Shown one piece after another: positions 50,964 to 62,327 of a stretch of DNA of 64,000 bases; position 1 is the stretch's first letter, and each line of letters opens with the position of its first letter. The position numbers and the translations under genes were made by a program. Source of the DNA: Punica granatum (Eukaryota; Streptophyta; Magnoliopsida; Myrtales; Lythraceae). The notes under the pieces were generated by a model. It was not told the DNA's origin. It saw only the letters and a program-made list of their open reading frames with translations, and ran no database searches. The stretch lies in contig NC_045134.1 in the NCBI RefSeq assembly GCF_007655135.1, positions 24,390,568 to 24,454,567 on the forward strand, in the 5' to 3' direction.

Positions 50964-51655
50964 GTCTCCGTTGAGTCCCATAGTCTGGAGCCAGTCGGAG
51001 CCTATCCATTTTCTCTGAAATGTATATGTAGTCGGTTTTGCAGGCGAGTAATCTTGCATATCTCGTTCTTACTCTAGAGTTGGCTTTGAAATTCGGATGT
51101 GCAATATTATAACTCATCAAATGTCGAGACCTATACTGGTATCGGGTGAATTAGCCCTTCGATGATTGTATCTTGCTTGATATTCCAATGAATTAAGGTG
51201 ATTAGTTGCTATGGTTGAGGTGATCCTAGCAATGACGACAAGCTGTGAAATTAATTTCCGAGCTACCTTCGGATTCCTCCCTCCACACCTTTCGAGTTCA
51301 CTTATATACACTGAATGATTTCGTATGCATGCACGCGCACAATCAGTTCACACAAACACAATCAGTTCGAGGAAAAGTGGAACGATATAACTAATCTCAA
51401 ATTTAATAAATCAGCCGTTGCTGCTGCTGCATCAACCTACCAAACCATATGCCATAAACTCACTGACCCAGAATCCGGCAATCAACTTATCGTACCATCT
51501 AAAGGCAAGGGAACATTGCCATATACTAAACACTATCAAACCTGTTGGGAGCTACAGTTTGTCATCGATATGCCAAAAAGGCAGTGTATATACGAAAACG
51601 TAGTGTTATCAAGAGGCCGTAGTGCAATATCTTCCCTTGTCAGGGGTCGATTGGA

Positions 51656-52357
51656 TTAAAACCACCCCGGAGGTCGAGGCATATCGAGCTCCTTCAACTC
51701 CAGCTTCCCTTCATCGCCATTGTTATCACATTTATGCAGCTTGAACTGATAACAACAGTAGCACATCCACCTCATATTTTCTCGAGCATCATATACTATT
51801 CCAAAGACCTGATAATTCACGGTCGATAATGTTCCACCAAAGCGATTAATGGCCCACCGATCACATGAGAAATAGTCTGGATCATTTACAGGCAGGTTTT
51901 TGTATGACCCCGTGATTGGGTTGTAGATGAGCAGTTGTCGACAGGGTTGGCCTTCTCCTCCGGTGCGGAGGAGAAGTAGCCCGTCACATGAACTGAGGAC
52001 GCAGATTTCTTTCGACCCCGTGTCTTCTATTAGGCGGCCACCTTTTACTGGGAATTTGTTCGTCCGCTTTTCTGCTCTCTCGAGGTACTTGAAACGATAC
52101 AACCTACTGCAAGACGAGTAGCAGATTTCATTACCCCATTCAAACACTGAACCGCGGAGCCGGGATCTCCAGTGTTCATTATGGGATTGAGCAAAGGATC
52201 GGCTCCTCCGGATCAGATTATGCCAGCTCCTGCAAACAACCTCGACCTTAAGAAGATCCTTCGCTGGGATCCTGAGCAAGATCTCAGTCCACAACTCCAT
52301 TGGTAAGGAAGGAGTTTCAGGGTCATCCTCCATCACTACTGATGTTGTTTCCTCCAT
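51656..52357 (-). CDS. Truncated F-box protein, copy 2 (233 aa)
   Basis: Duplicate of the F-box gene at 44,254-44,955, with an open frame of the same length and the same early stop after MPRPPGWF. Three base changes separate the two frames: one silent (TAC/TAT) and two giving AKDLLK for AKHLLK and SWHNLI for SWHDLI, both in the F-box. Asp is the commoner residue at the first site. Because both copies share the stop, the truncation came before the duplication. Retained openness of both frames is weak evidence of function, given how recent the copy is. Confidence 0.8.
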   Translation of the reverse strand: MEETTSVVMEDDPETPSLPMELWTEILLRIPAKDLLKVEVVCRSWHNLIRRSRSFAQSHNEHWRSRLRGSVFEWGNEICYSSCSRLYRFKYLERAEKRTNKFPVKGGRLIEDTGSKEICVLSSCDGLLLLRTGGEGQPCRQLLIYNPITGSYKNLPVNDPDYFSCDRWAINRFGGTLSTVNYQVFGIVYDARENMRWMCYCCYQFKLHKCDNNGDEGKLELKELDMPRPPGWF

Positions 52358-52740
52358 GAACGATCATGCAAGCAATCAACAGATAAAGAATGGGAGAAGC
52401 AGGAAGAAACTCTTCTATTTGATTATAATTTTTCGGTAGAGATATTTGATTATAATTTTAGCTCGTTAGGATTTTCAAAAGATTTTCTCCAATAAATATG
52501 GACACCTATATATGTCGCCAAATTAAGGGTGATTTGAAGATCGGATTTTTTGCTATTAACATCAGATATTAGAAGGGGACTCTTCGATTCCCAGATATAA
52601 ATTTGAGTTTGCAGATGTTCAAAAAAATTTTGATAGATGCAGTATCGACGCAATATTGACAGGTAATTTTTCTTTCATTTTCATTATTTATTTAAGCTTT
52701 TTCAATACGAATTTTAGTTTGATGTTCAATTATTAATGTA

Positions 52741-53465
52741 GATGTAATCTCCAAGCTTTTGGGAATAGCTGGGGTAGAAATTCTTGAAGTTAGAGGAGCA
52801 CCTATAAAAAAGAAGGATCCGGAACTTATGCATACCATGTAATTTTTTTATCCCATTATTGTATAATTAATAACTATCATGTTATTATATTGTATATATT
52901 ACTATTTTCTTATTCCCTCCTACAGGAATGAAAAAGTGAAAGTTACTCTTTGTCGTAATCGTGACGTGGACCACAATGAAAAATTATATAATATGAAAAG
53001 ATTTTATCTTTAAAAGTTATATTTTGTTGATTACGTTACAAATAATCGATCATGATTATGGGGTTTTGCAGGAGACTGTTATTCACTATCATCTATCAAT
53101 GTTTGTGAATCTTAAGGTACAAGAAACTAATGAAATACTAAAGAGGTATGTTATTTTCAATATATTATTTCGAGTTGAAACTTAACCTCATTTATTATTA
53201 TTTATGGAATATTAGTCACAAATTGCAGTTTTTCAGGGGAATATCATGAAATGAAGCTGCTTAAATCTCAGCAAATTTCAAAAGAATCAGTGAAAGAACG
53301 AAAGTATAAGAAATCAAAGAAATTAAATGGGAATCAGATGTTCAGACATTCCTAATTGTTATATTACAAAAGTGCATATTAAATTGCAGATGATCCTTAT
53401 AAGTTCTTTGCTTTTGTAGGAGAAAATCTTCACGGCAAGGGCAAAGATCGATTCAACTGATGATA
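52741..53465 (+). pseudogene. RPA1-like relic, copy 2 (cut)
   Basis: Second copy of the relic at 45,339-46,160. It matches closely, lacks about 21 bp before the LEEIKEIKW-coding part, and ends within the DDR codons, before the Cys motif. From there the sequence is repeat R2. Confidence 0.6.
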
Positions 53466-53998
53466 GATTGGAGGAAAAGGCGCAGCAAGTCGAAATGAGC
53501 GTTCAGAGAGGCTTGTTACTGCTTAATCTTGATTTTTCTAATCTCTATTTATTTATTTATATATTTATTTTGCACTTTGCCCCATGTAAGTTCCAATTTG
53601 GTCCTTTGTTTAATAATGTTCTGAAATAATACCCGCATTTAGTTGGGTTCATTTAATGGAAAACCTGTAGGCGCATTTAATTTTGATGTTATTATAATAG
53701 CTCTGTTTCTGAATGAAATGTTCGCGATTTATTGAGTTTTTAAAATTTTAAATTAGCAACAAAATATTTAAAAATGGTTTTCGGTGATAATATATCTAAA
53801 AAAAGATCGAAAATACCCATGTACCTATTGAACTCTCAAACAACACATCTATAACTAGTGACAAGCTCGCGTATGTTTATTCCAAGAAACAAGTGAGCTA
53901 ATTAAATTTATGCTTTAATTTTTTCTCTATTTTTTTGTAATTGTTCTCTAATTTTAATTTTTTTCTTTATATTCTTTCTCAAGATTGGTGTTATCAAT
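53466..53998 (+). repeat. Right flanking direct repeat (R2)
   Basis: Second copy of the repeat at 49,493-50,036, from TTGGAGGAAAAGGCGCAGCA to AGATTGGTGTTATCAATT. It leads directly into the AT-rich repeat array, which suggests that R1 and R2 were once neighbouring parts of that array. Confidence 0.88.
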
Positions 53999-56300
53999 TT
54001 CATCTCTCGAAATGCTACCCCTTTACACAAGCTCTCAAGAAATTAAGTTTATCCAGCACTAAATGTGAATGTTATTTATTTATTTTATTATTTTTATTTT
54101 ACTTTTGATTCTCGAAAAAAGTTTTCCTTTAATTTTTAATTATGATTTTCTTTTCAGTTTGATGTATTATCACGTGCAATGCAAGGGGTCTATGAGTAGT
54201 ATATATGAAAGCAAGGTACGAGGTGAGTCCAGTCAAATGGCCTCAAAATACTCTGTTTCTGAATGAAATTTCTTTAATTTTTTGAGTTTTTAAAATTTTA
54301 CATTATCTTTGATTATAAAATTAGCAACAAAATCTTTTGAAATAATATCCATTTTTAAAAATCGAAAATACTATAAAATCTTTTGGATACTATGGTGATC
54401 CCCAATTGAAGGCAATATGAATTTTCTATTTTGTTTCTAGGTTTTTAATTTTTTTTCAATTTTCGAAATTATTTTTAAAAGATATCTTATCATAAAATCT
54501 GATTTCTTAATTTCTTTAATTTTTATAAATTTTATATTATTTAATAATATTGAATTTTTTAATATGAAAGTTAATGCTCATCCCAGATGGCCTTAGATCG
54601 TTATGTTCCTGAATAAATTTTTTTTTATTTTTAGTTTTCTAAAAATTTAAATTATACTGAATTATAAAATTAATAATAAAATCTTCTCAAATAATATTTC
54701 ATTTATTAAAACCGAGAATACCATAAAAATCAATTGGATACTGCGATGATCTTCAATTAAAGGCAATATGAATTTTCCAAATCAACTTTTGAGGTTTTTT
54801 TTTTAAATTTTTGGAATTACATTTAATAAAAAAAATTTAAAAGATATCTCATCATAAAATATGATTTGTTGATTTATTTAATTTTATAATTTATATGTTA
54901 TTTGATAATCTTGAATTTTTTAATATGAAAGTTAATATTTCAACTCAAATGACCTTAGCACACTCCGTTTCTAAATGAAATTTTCTTTATTTTTAAAATT
55001 TTAAATTATATTCAATTATAAAATTAACAACAAAATCTTTTAAAATAATATTCCATCTAATAAAATTGAAATTACCATAAAAATTGGATAATACTGTGAT
55101 CTCCGTTGAACGCAATATGAATTTTCTAAATGGAATTTTCTAAGTTTTTAAATAATTTTAATTTTTAAAAATATTTTATCACAAAAAACGTTTTCTTATT
55201 TTTTATATTTTTACAATCTATATATTATTTAATAATTTAGAATTTTGTAAAATAAAAAATTAATATTTCGTCACATAAATATTAATAGGGGTGTGCATGG
55301 ATATCGGGTATACTCGGAACTAGTCGGAACCTACTCATTAGGGTATGGACCGAATATTAAAATAAGGAACCGGTGAAAACCGATTCCGGTTCCAAGTATT
55401 GCATATAGGTACCCGGAACTGAAACTGGAACAGGTGCCCAGACCCGGATTCACTAATTAAAAAAAAAAACCTACTGAACTGAAAGTCTAAAACCAAACCT
55501 AATTAAACCGGTACCCTTCCTATCGTTCCCTTCTCTCTATCTGAGCTCTCCAAATTTAATCTGAGCTCGATTTCCCCTTTTCTCCTTCTCATTCTCGATT
55601 TCTAATTTGAGCTCTCCAAACTTAGCCACTGCTTGCTATCTTTTCCATTCCCGATGTATTCTAGATTAATCTAAATTTATATCGATATTTTGTTTTGCGT
55701 GATTACTGATTATGGATGAGGCATTCTCGGTTTTATTGAGAGTAATTTTTTTTTTACAGATTCCAACATGGTACTCGGAACCTATGGTATAATACAGGTT
55801 CCGGGTAAATTTTGGTTCCAGAATTCAACAAGATAGGGTTCGGTTCCTAATTTTGGAATATGTCCCTTACATGGTAGAGTCCGGGTATCGTGAAAAAAAC
55901 GGGGTACCCGGACCCGAACACCTCTAAATATTAACATAAAAATAAGTATATATTATTATATATTTATACATAATATAGATCTATTAATATGTAGTTGTGT
56001 GGAGAACTTTTAGTATATGTGGTATATATGAATTATATGGTTCTATAGATATCTATTTTTAAAAAATAGATTAGATAATATTTTATTGATAAATATGAAA
56101 ATTTTCAAATCTTTTGAATTTTTTATTTTTGCAATTGTCCTTAATGAAAAGTACTTTTTTAAAGATATCTCATTATGAAATTCAATTTCTTGATTTCTCT
56201 AATTATATAATCTATATAACATAATGTACTTGAAATAAATGAGAAGATTTTATTATATGTATAGATATTATTTGATAATCTCAAATTTCTTCGATAATGC
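53690..56300 (+). repeat. Degenerate AT-rich tandem array, units about 355 bp
   Basis: A recurring unit is anchored by CTCTGTTTCTGAATGAAAT-like starts at about 53,703, 54,250, 54,603 and 54,962. Each is followed by ATTATAAAATTAGCAACAAA, AAAATACCATAAAA, a TGATC-CCAATTGAAGGCAATA motif and AAAGATATCTCATCATAAAA. Spacing of the later units is 353 and 359 bp. Partial unit sequence continues to about 56,300. A hAT-like element interrupts the array. No coding sequence is seen. Confidence 0.7.
55286..55926. mobile_element. Non-autonomous hAT-like element
   Basis: A 641-bp element with short terminal inverted repeats TAGGGGTGT (start) and ACACCTCTA (end), flanked by the perfect 8-bp duplication AATATTAA (55,278-55,285 and 55,927-55,934). 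Subterminal regions are rich in CGGAACC/GGTTCCG and GGGTA/TACCC motifs in both orientations, as in hAT elements where transposase binds. No transposase frame is present. It sits inside the AT-rich array. Confidence 0.85.
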
Positions 56301-57143
56301 ACCAAACGACCCCTAGAGTTATAAGTAATTTATTTGAAAATTCTCAAATAAATACTTAAATGTACCCTACATGCATTTCAGGCCTAAAAGGACCGACCTC
56401 TCTCATTTATTTTTTAATTTTAAAGTATTGATATAAAATAATTTTTTTAAAAAAAATGGAAGATATCAAAGCGAATACTGTGTGAGAGAGAGAGAAATTG
56501 AGGGCAATCGTCAGCGTGCCGCGAAGCCCCCGTTCGAGGTCACTAATGACCTTCCCTTGACGAACGCTAACGGGGACTACCAAGCTCCCGTGAGCCGTCG
56601 TCAAAGCGGTCTATGCTGCAATCGGTTACACCGAATAATTAAAACAAATGTTATTGTAATTTTTAATAAATTACTAATAAAGAAAGTAAAAGTTCCAAAA
56701 AAAAAAAAAGGAGGAGGGAGAAAGTTGCACATCGCGGGAACTTCAGACAGACCGGACCCAGTAGTCTGATCCCTACGCCCACACCTGGGGCAGAGTGCAA
56801 AGCTGCGGACTTTCATCGTCTTCTTTCCCCAGTCCATATTCGCCTCCTCCGCCGTCTCTTCTCCGTTTGATGCAGAGTTGGGATGTCTTCCTCTCTGACG
56901 AGGAAGTCCGTCCTTCAATTCGCCTCCCTCCTTCTCCGTATTAGCTTACTGCCATGGCTTCATTCACTTCATCTCTGTGTTTAGACTTAATTAGTTGAGC
57001 ATGAGGAAAGCTGCAAAACTCATTCTTTCCGGTGAATCATTGGAATGGTGACGAAGATTGGGCGGTGGGATTAATGATGGTTGGGGAATTTCCATGAAAG
57101 TAGACAGCTTTGTTCCTCGAGTTGTAGTTTGAATGTTCCTGAT
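56301..57143. other. Intergenic DNA and likely promoter of FAR1-related gene
   Basis: AT-rich to about 56,460, then GC-richer. The stretch 56,740-57,180 likely includes the promoter and leader, possibly with a leader intron, of the FAR1-related gene. No separate gene is recognised. Confidence 0.45.
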
Positions 57144-58402
57144 ATGTGTATGGCTTCAATTCATCAGCTATGGTTTCGGTTCGCAGTGGATGAACAGCCT
57201 GCTGCGGGTGATGAGGATAGAAACCCAGCTGAGAGTTTGCGTGGAGGAGAAGAAGGGCTTCCGGTAACTGAATCGAGTCCCAGTTCGGAACCTTTCGTGG
57301 GGATGGGTTTCGGATCGGAGGAGGCTGCTAAGGCCTTCTACGACGCGTACGCCACGAGATTAGGTTTTGTGACGAGAGTGGACAGGCAGCGTCGGTCATG
57401 AGTGATGGGCGGATTGTGTGGCACAGGTTCGTCTGCAATAAGGAAGGCTTCCGAAGGTCGAGAGAGAAGGGAGGAGCAAGAACAGAAAAAAGCCCAGGGC
57501 GATCGCGAGAGAAGGATGCAAGGCGTCGATCGTGGTTAGGAAGGAGAAGACGGGGAATTGGGTCGTCACAAGGTTCGTGAAGGAGCATAGCCATCCGTTG
57601 GCAGCTGAGGCAAGCAGTCATCAGACTGGCATACTTCCCTCACAGACCCCTGTAAGTTCCCAGCTTCCATGTTCTGCATTTGGAAAGGAGATTCGAATAG
57701 TATTCGTGTATGTATAGGAACAGATTCTTTGGCTTGACTGACCCATGGCTAGACTGTCATGTTTCTCCTTCAAATGTTGATCTGCAATTACCTATATATT
57801 TTGCCAGTCTTTCGATGCTCATGCTAGAACCAACCATATAAGACTAGTCGTGGGCTTGGAAGTTAGAGGTGTCAGATCTCGATGAGGCCTAACATACGTA
57901 GTTGATAAGGGGGCCGAGTGGTTTGATGGAGTAATAGAAATACAGCAGTAACCCATCAGTCTCTGTGTGTGTGTTTATGTTTGATCGGTTCTCATGCTAT
58001 TTAAGGAAAGCATTAGATTCTATGGCTTATGGAATGAGTTCTGAGGGACTTCATGTTCCAGTAGAATTTCTGGCGTCGAGATTGGTAGTTTGGTACATTA
58101 AGAAAGTAATATTTGAATCATTCCCGACACTACTTCCTTGAAAAGCTTGACATACAATCAGACTGTTTGGTACTTTCTCAATTTATAATTTTGTATGTGA
58201 CATATTCCAGGACGCGAAGGACATCAAGATTCGGGAACTCATGACAGAGTTACAGAGGGAGAGGAAGCGGTCTGCTGCATACTCGGAGCAGATCCAGATG
58301 ATCTTGTGGGACATGGAGGAACACTCTGGCCACCTATCGAGAAACATAGATGATGTTGTACAAACTCTTGATAAAAACTTAATCGAACAGAAGTCGAATT
58401 AA
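57144..58402 (+). pseudogene. FAR1-related factor (FRF, At3g07500-like), two frameshifts
   Basis: A short FAR1 DNA-binding-domain protein of the kind lacking the MULE transposase part. The FAR1 domain starts EPFVGMGFGSEEAAKAFYDA, then TRLGFVTRVDRQRRS and stops at TGA (57,399). One frame over it resumes as MSDGRIVWHRFVCNKEGFRR. In the third frame it goes on as AREGCKASIVVRKEKTGNWV and FVKEHSHPL to a GT donor after 57,651. The last exon (58,211-58,402) gives a coiled coil, IRELMTELQRERKRSAAYSE. Shift 1 lies at 57,395-57,401; shift 2 fits loss of one A in the A6 run at 57,486. The zinc-ligand Cys and His positions are kept. It is either a young pseudogene or an intact gene with two sequence errors. 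The start is uncertain; an acceptor at 57,186 suggests an upstream first exon. Confidence 0.8.
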
Positions 58403-61364
58403 TTTGGTGTCCCTCCCAATGTTCAGGTAATTATAAGAGTACTTGTTCTTGATCTGTATATCACCAATACTCTACTCAGAATGTAAATTCGTTTTTGTAC
58501 TGGTTTGGACGGATGAGCTATGGAAAACCTTGACGTAAAAGTAGAGAGACTAATAATGGAGTGAGACTTCGGTTGTGTTGGATAACTTCAATTAAGTGGT
58601 GATAATAGCACTTAATGGAATTAAGCGGGTCTGGGGACGATGAACAGTGAAGGGGAGGAGGAAGACGATGAATAGTGAACATGGAGGAGAGAGAGAGGGT
58701 GTTGGGGGAAAATTGAAAACTTTTAAAAAATTTGGGTCGTCGTCATCGTCGTCATCATCTATAGGAAAAATAATATATTCACTTCACAAGAATTCCTCTG
58801 AACTTGGAATTCAAATATCGTGAGAATCAATTAAAATGAAATAGGATTGCATGAATCAGAATCTGGTTGAAGAGTGGTTTACTAAAATTCAATTTAATTG
58901 GAGGGCACATACATAAACGCTTAAAATCCAAATTGGGTTAAACTCAATACAGGCTTTACTAGAATTCGATTTTTTCTTTCTTCAAAAATTGATTTCCTAG
59001 GGATCCAACTGATGCAGAAAATAACTCAGAAAGCGTATTTGATACAAATTGCATACTAAATAATCTATTTAATCTAAAACTCGAAGGGAGCATTTTCCAT
59101 GTGATTCATGGGCCTAATAAAAGAATAGGAAAAAAAAAACAAGTAGTCTTTCTGACAAGAGTTGAATATGAAATCTCTAGCTTAGCGATAAGCGTGTGTG
59201 CCACTGCATTACTAAGAATACATTTACAAGAAGTCTAATTGGCTTCGTGTATCAAATTTACATATTAATCATCAGTTCTAAAGTCTATTTCAAAAAACAT
59301 GATTAATTGATTCATTCGAGCTCAGTTCTTGATATTCCAGAAACCATAATTCATTAGTAATTGACCTGAACCGAATTATGACCGAGCAGAGTCAATCAAG
59401 ACACTAATTAAATGGCAATGTCACAAGAGAGCAGTAGAAGAAAATCCTGTCTGTCGTGATTTGAGAACTGTCTAAGCACTTCCTGCATCAGCAGTACTGG
59501 TTTTCATTATAACTTGCTCTCAATCTTGATCTTCGAAGATTATCAGGGAGACCCTGCAATGATCTCTATGAAGAGATATGATGAAAAAAAAATTGAACTC
59601 GAGAATGGCAGCATAACGGCACTGCAGGAAAGGTAATGAAGAGGATGGCTGGTCGAAATGGGTGGAGGATATTGAAAAAGAACTGGATGAGGTTCTGCTG
59701 AATGACACCGAGAATGAACATAAATGTTTAGGATGGTCTTGTCCCCGAACTGCAGGGTCAGTGTGTGCTTGTGAAGCATGTTGAAAAAATAAAATTGACA
59801 TTACAACCTTTCATCGGTTGACACTGAAGCTCGTTTGAAAATAAAAATTTTTTCCCTGCTATTGCATTGCTAGCGCATTATTTCTGGGAGTCCGTGTGGT
59901 TCAGAAGTAGTGCTAGGAGATGGTTGCTGCATCTCTTGGAACGCTGTTATGTGTGGCAGCGCACGTAATCTTATTCAGAAGTTCGAGTTTCTGCAGGCAC
60001 ATGAGTACACATGGATGAAGCTCGACAGCTTCACTTTCACATTAGCATGCCAACGGGGATTTCACGCTAGGTAGCAAGACCTTTTGAAATCCTAATTCTC
60101 AGCAAATCAACGACCAATCACATCTCTGGCCTTTCAGAAACTAATCACACGGTTAGGCTCAAAAGCTAAGGCATTATTGGTTTCATGTACTTTTGTCTAA
60201 ACTTGAAGATTGAACAGAACTTGAATCGACTTGGAAGCAAAGTTAAGAAAACAATGACATGATCTTCAAATGTACACAGCAGAAGGCAATGAGAATGCAG
60301 CAATAGACTCGAAAATTCACTTCACGAGCTGGTAAGCTACTATGCAGCAATAATTAGCTCAGAAAATCATTGACAGTGGGGGGAGACGTAAACTAATGAG
60401 GCAGAGGAGACCAAAGCAATCAGAGAAATGGCAGCACAAATGCAGGCTCATGACTGACTGGAGCAGAACAGTCACCCTGTCACGGATTCCAAACACACGT
60501 ACTACAAGATGAGATCATAGTATCAAATAAACGTAGAGCTGAGTCGTAAAGTAGTTTCCTTGTTTTGATTTTCAGTAAAAAAAATTTTACGGGTCCCACG
60601 AGTGACGCCTTGGCTTCATATATGATGAAGCGAAGCATATCGTGAGCAGGACAAACTTTGATCCTCTTCAGTTGGGGTTCGACTCTCGCCAAATCTGATG
60701 GTTTCTACTTCTATCGAAGTCAAAGAATCGATGCCACATGGTCACTATCGTTATCCATGTTAATAGACAACATCAGATGACAGAGAGAGTAATCTTATGA
60801 TGAAAAAGTAACCCAGCAAACAGATTGCGAGTACATAGTGAGATCCAGGAGGTTAAATGTAATAACTTCATGAAAAATCCAGAGAATACACAGGTACTTT
60901 ATCATATGTTTGACAGTGTAACCCTTGGTGTACCCAAATCGACTCAAAATGTACATTGAATTCATGCATGCTACAGGACATGGACCAGAACAGTGGCCGG
61001 CAGAACGAGATCATGATACCAAATGAAAATAGCATTGAGTCGAAAAACGTCTTCAGCTTTCACATTTTAGTAAAACTTCCTTTCCAGGTTCTGTCAATGG
61101 AACTCCTGCTTCGTATATGAAGAAGCATTAAAAATGGAAAAATTCTTAGCAGGGTGGACTTCGATCATTGCAAGCTTTTCTCGGTGGATACGAGATAACA
61201 TTACAAGCCTTAGAAAACAAATAATGTACTATGTAATCTTTAGGAGCAGAGCGTATAATCAGAAACACAAACAATGGACAGAAAGAAGATTAAGTCGATC
61301 AGTGGATATTGCATCGTAAAAGTATGATGTGAAACGAACGTAACAGTTGCACTAAACTCATTGG
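58403..61364. other. Intergenic DNA
   Basis: About 3 kb without a gene I can support. A short acidic frame with a preceding AG acceptor at 59,628-59,772 is the only exon-like item. Frames on the minus strand at 59,520-59,801 are its shadows. Confidence 0.5.
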
Positions 61365-62327
61365 TCAGCCACATGACACTAGACTACTGACAAAAGGAAG
61401 GGCTTTCTTTGCGCTCGAAATTAATGAACAATCAGAACCCAACCCGACCGGCTTAAACTCCTTGGAGATCATGTCGAACATAAACGTGAGGCAATTGAAA
61501 CCCATAATCAACTTAGCACCCCCTAGCACCACAGCATGTTCCAATGGCACAGGATGATCAGGGGAGTGGATGCCCCTATGCTCGACCCATGTTGGGTCAT
61601 CGAAGTTATCCAGGATCCACAGCCTCAGCTGACCATCCCACTGTTGCGTGCAGTAAAATGTCCCACTCGATGCAAAGTAATGTCCCAGTGGCCACAATGT
61701 CCTTACAGAAACCGTAGTCCGGAATTCCTCATTCAAGATGTCGATTGACAGTAGTTTTACCGTCTGATGATAATCCTCTCCGTCCAGCTTTGTTGATAGC
61801 CAACAAACTTTCCCTCTTACTGTGGTGCTCGCTTCGATCAACCACCTCTTAGGCAGAGGCACCTCGAGCTCCTTCCAGTCATGCTCGAAGGGCCTTCTTC
61901 TGCCTCTTGGCAGCTCGAATACGTAGCACTTCCTTTGTGACAGGCACAACTTCTCTATAGCAAAGACCTTGTACTGTCCAATGGAAGCACTGCGAACTAT
62001 GGCCCACTCATAGGGTATCGTGGCAATCCGGAGGCGAAAGTCTTGAATGTTCGATGGTCGAAATATTGGCAGCCTTGTGTGTGATCCCGTGATTGGGTTG
62101 CAGATCAGCAATTGATAATGAGTTTCTTCCGCGTAGCAAATCAGAAGTAACCCATCGCAGCAGGCAAGAAGCCGGATATCCTTTGACCACCATCGTTGTC
62201 TTTCCATTGAGAGATAATAACTGCAGTCCATCACAAAATAATTAATCAAGAAATTATGCCCTCCCGGATGGTTGGAATCGAATAAGTGGAAATGAAGAAT
62301 GCCTTGAACGGGATTCGGTTCACCCAT
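61365..62327 (-). pseudogene. F-box protein remnant lacking the F-box (320 aa frame)
   Basis: The frame matches the later part of the two F-box proteins at 44 and 52 kb (LLACCDGLLLICY, LLICNPITGSHTRLPIFRP, DWKELEVPLPKRW) and, unlike them, keeps the C-terminal F-box-associated region (VRGKVCWLSTKLDGEDYHQT onward to VSSLVSCG). The F-box itself is absent. The first 13 codons, including the ATG, are antisense to the phytochrome fragment, so the true 5' end was lost when that DNA was joined at about 62,289. Without an F-box it should not enter SCF complexes. It is probably a relic, though the frame is still open. Confidence 0.75.

Larger units (their letters stand above)
50038..53465 (+). repeat. 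Segmental duplication, copy 2
   Basis: Same order and orientation as 41,903-46,069. It is about 740 bp shorter, mainly through one deletion from the CRM exon 3 donor (42,830 equivalent) to the CRM 3' UTR (43,573 equivalent), and it also lacks about 21 bp in the RPA-like part. It starts inside former CRM intron 2 and ends abruptly in the RPA-like exon, where R2 begins. Confidence 0.95.

Noticed and set aside
60466..61100. Two stretches (60,466 and 60,983) sharing CAGAACAGT and GAGATCAT-type words
   Set aside because: The matches are short and patchy; I could not establish a real repeat by eye.
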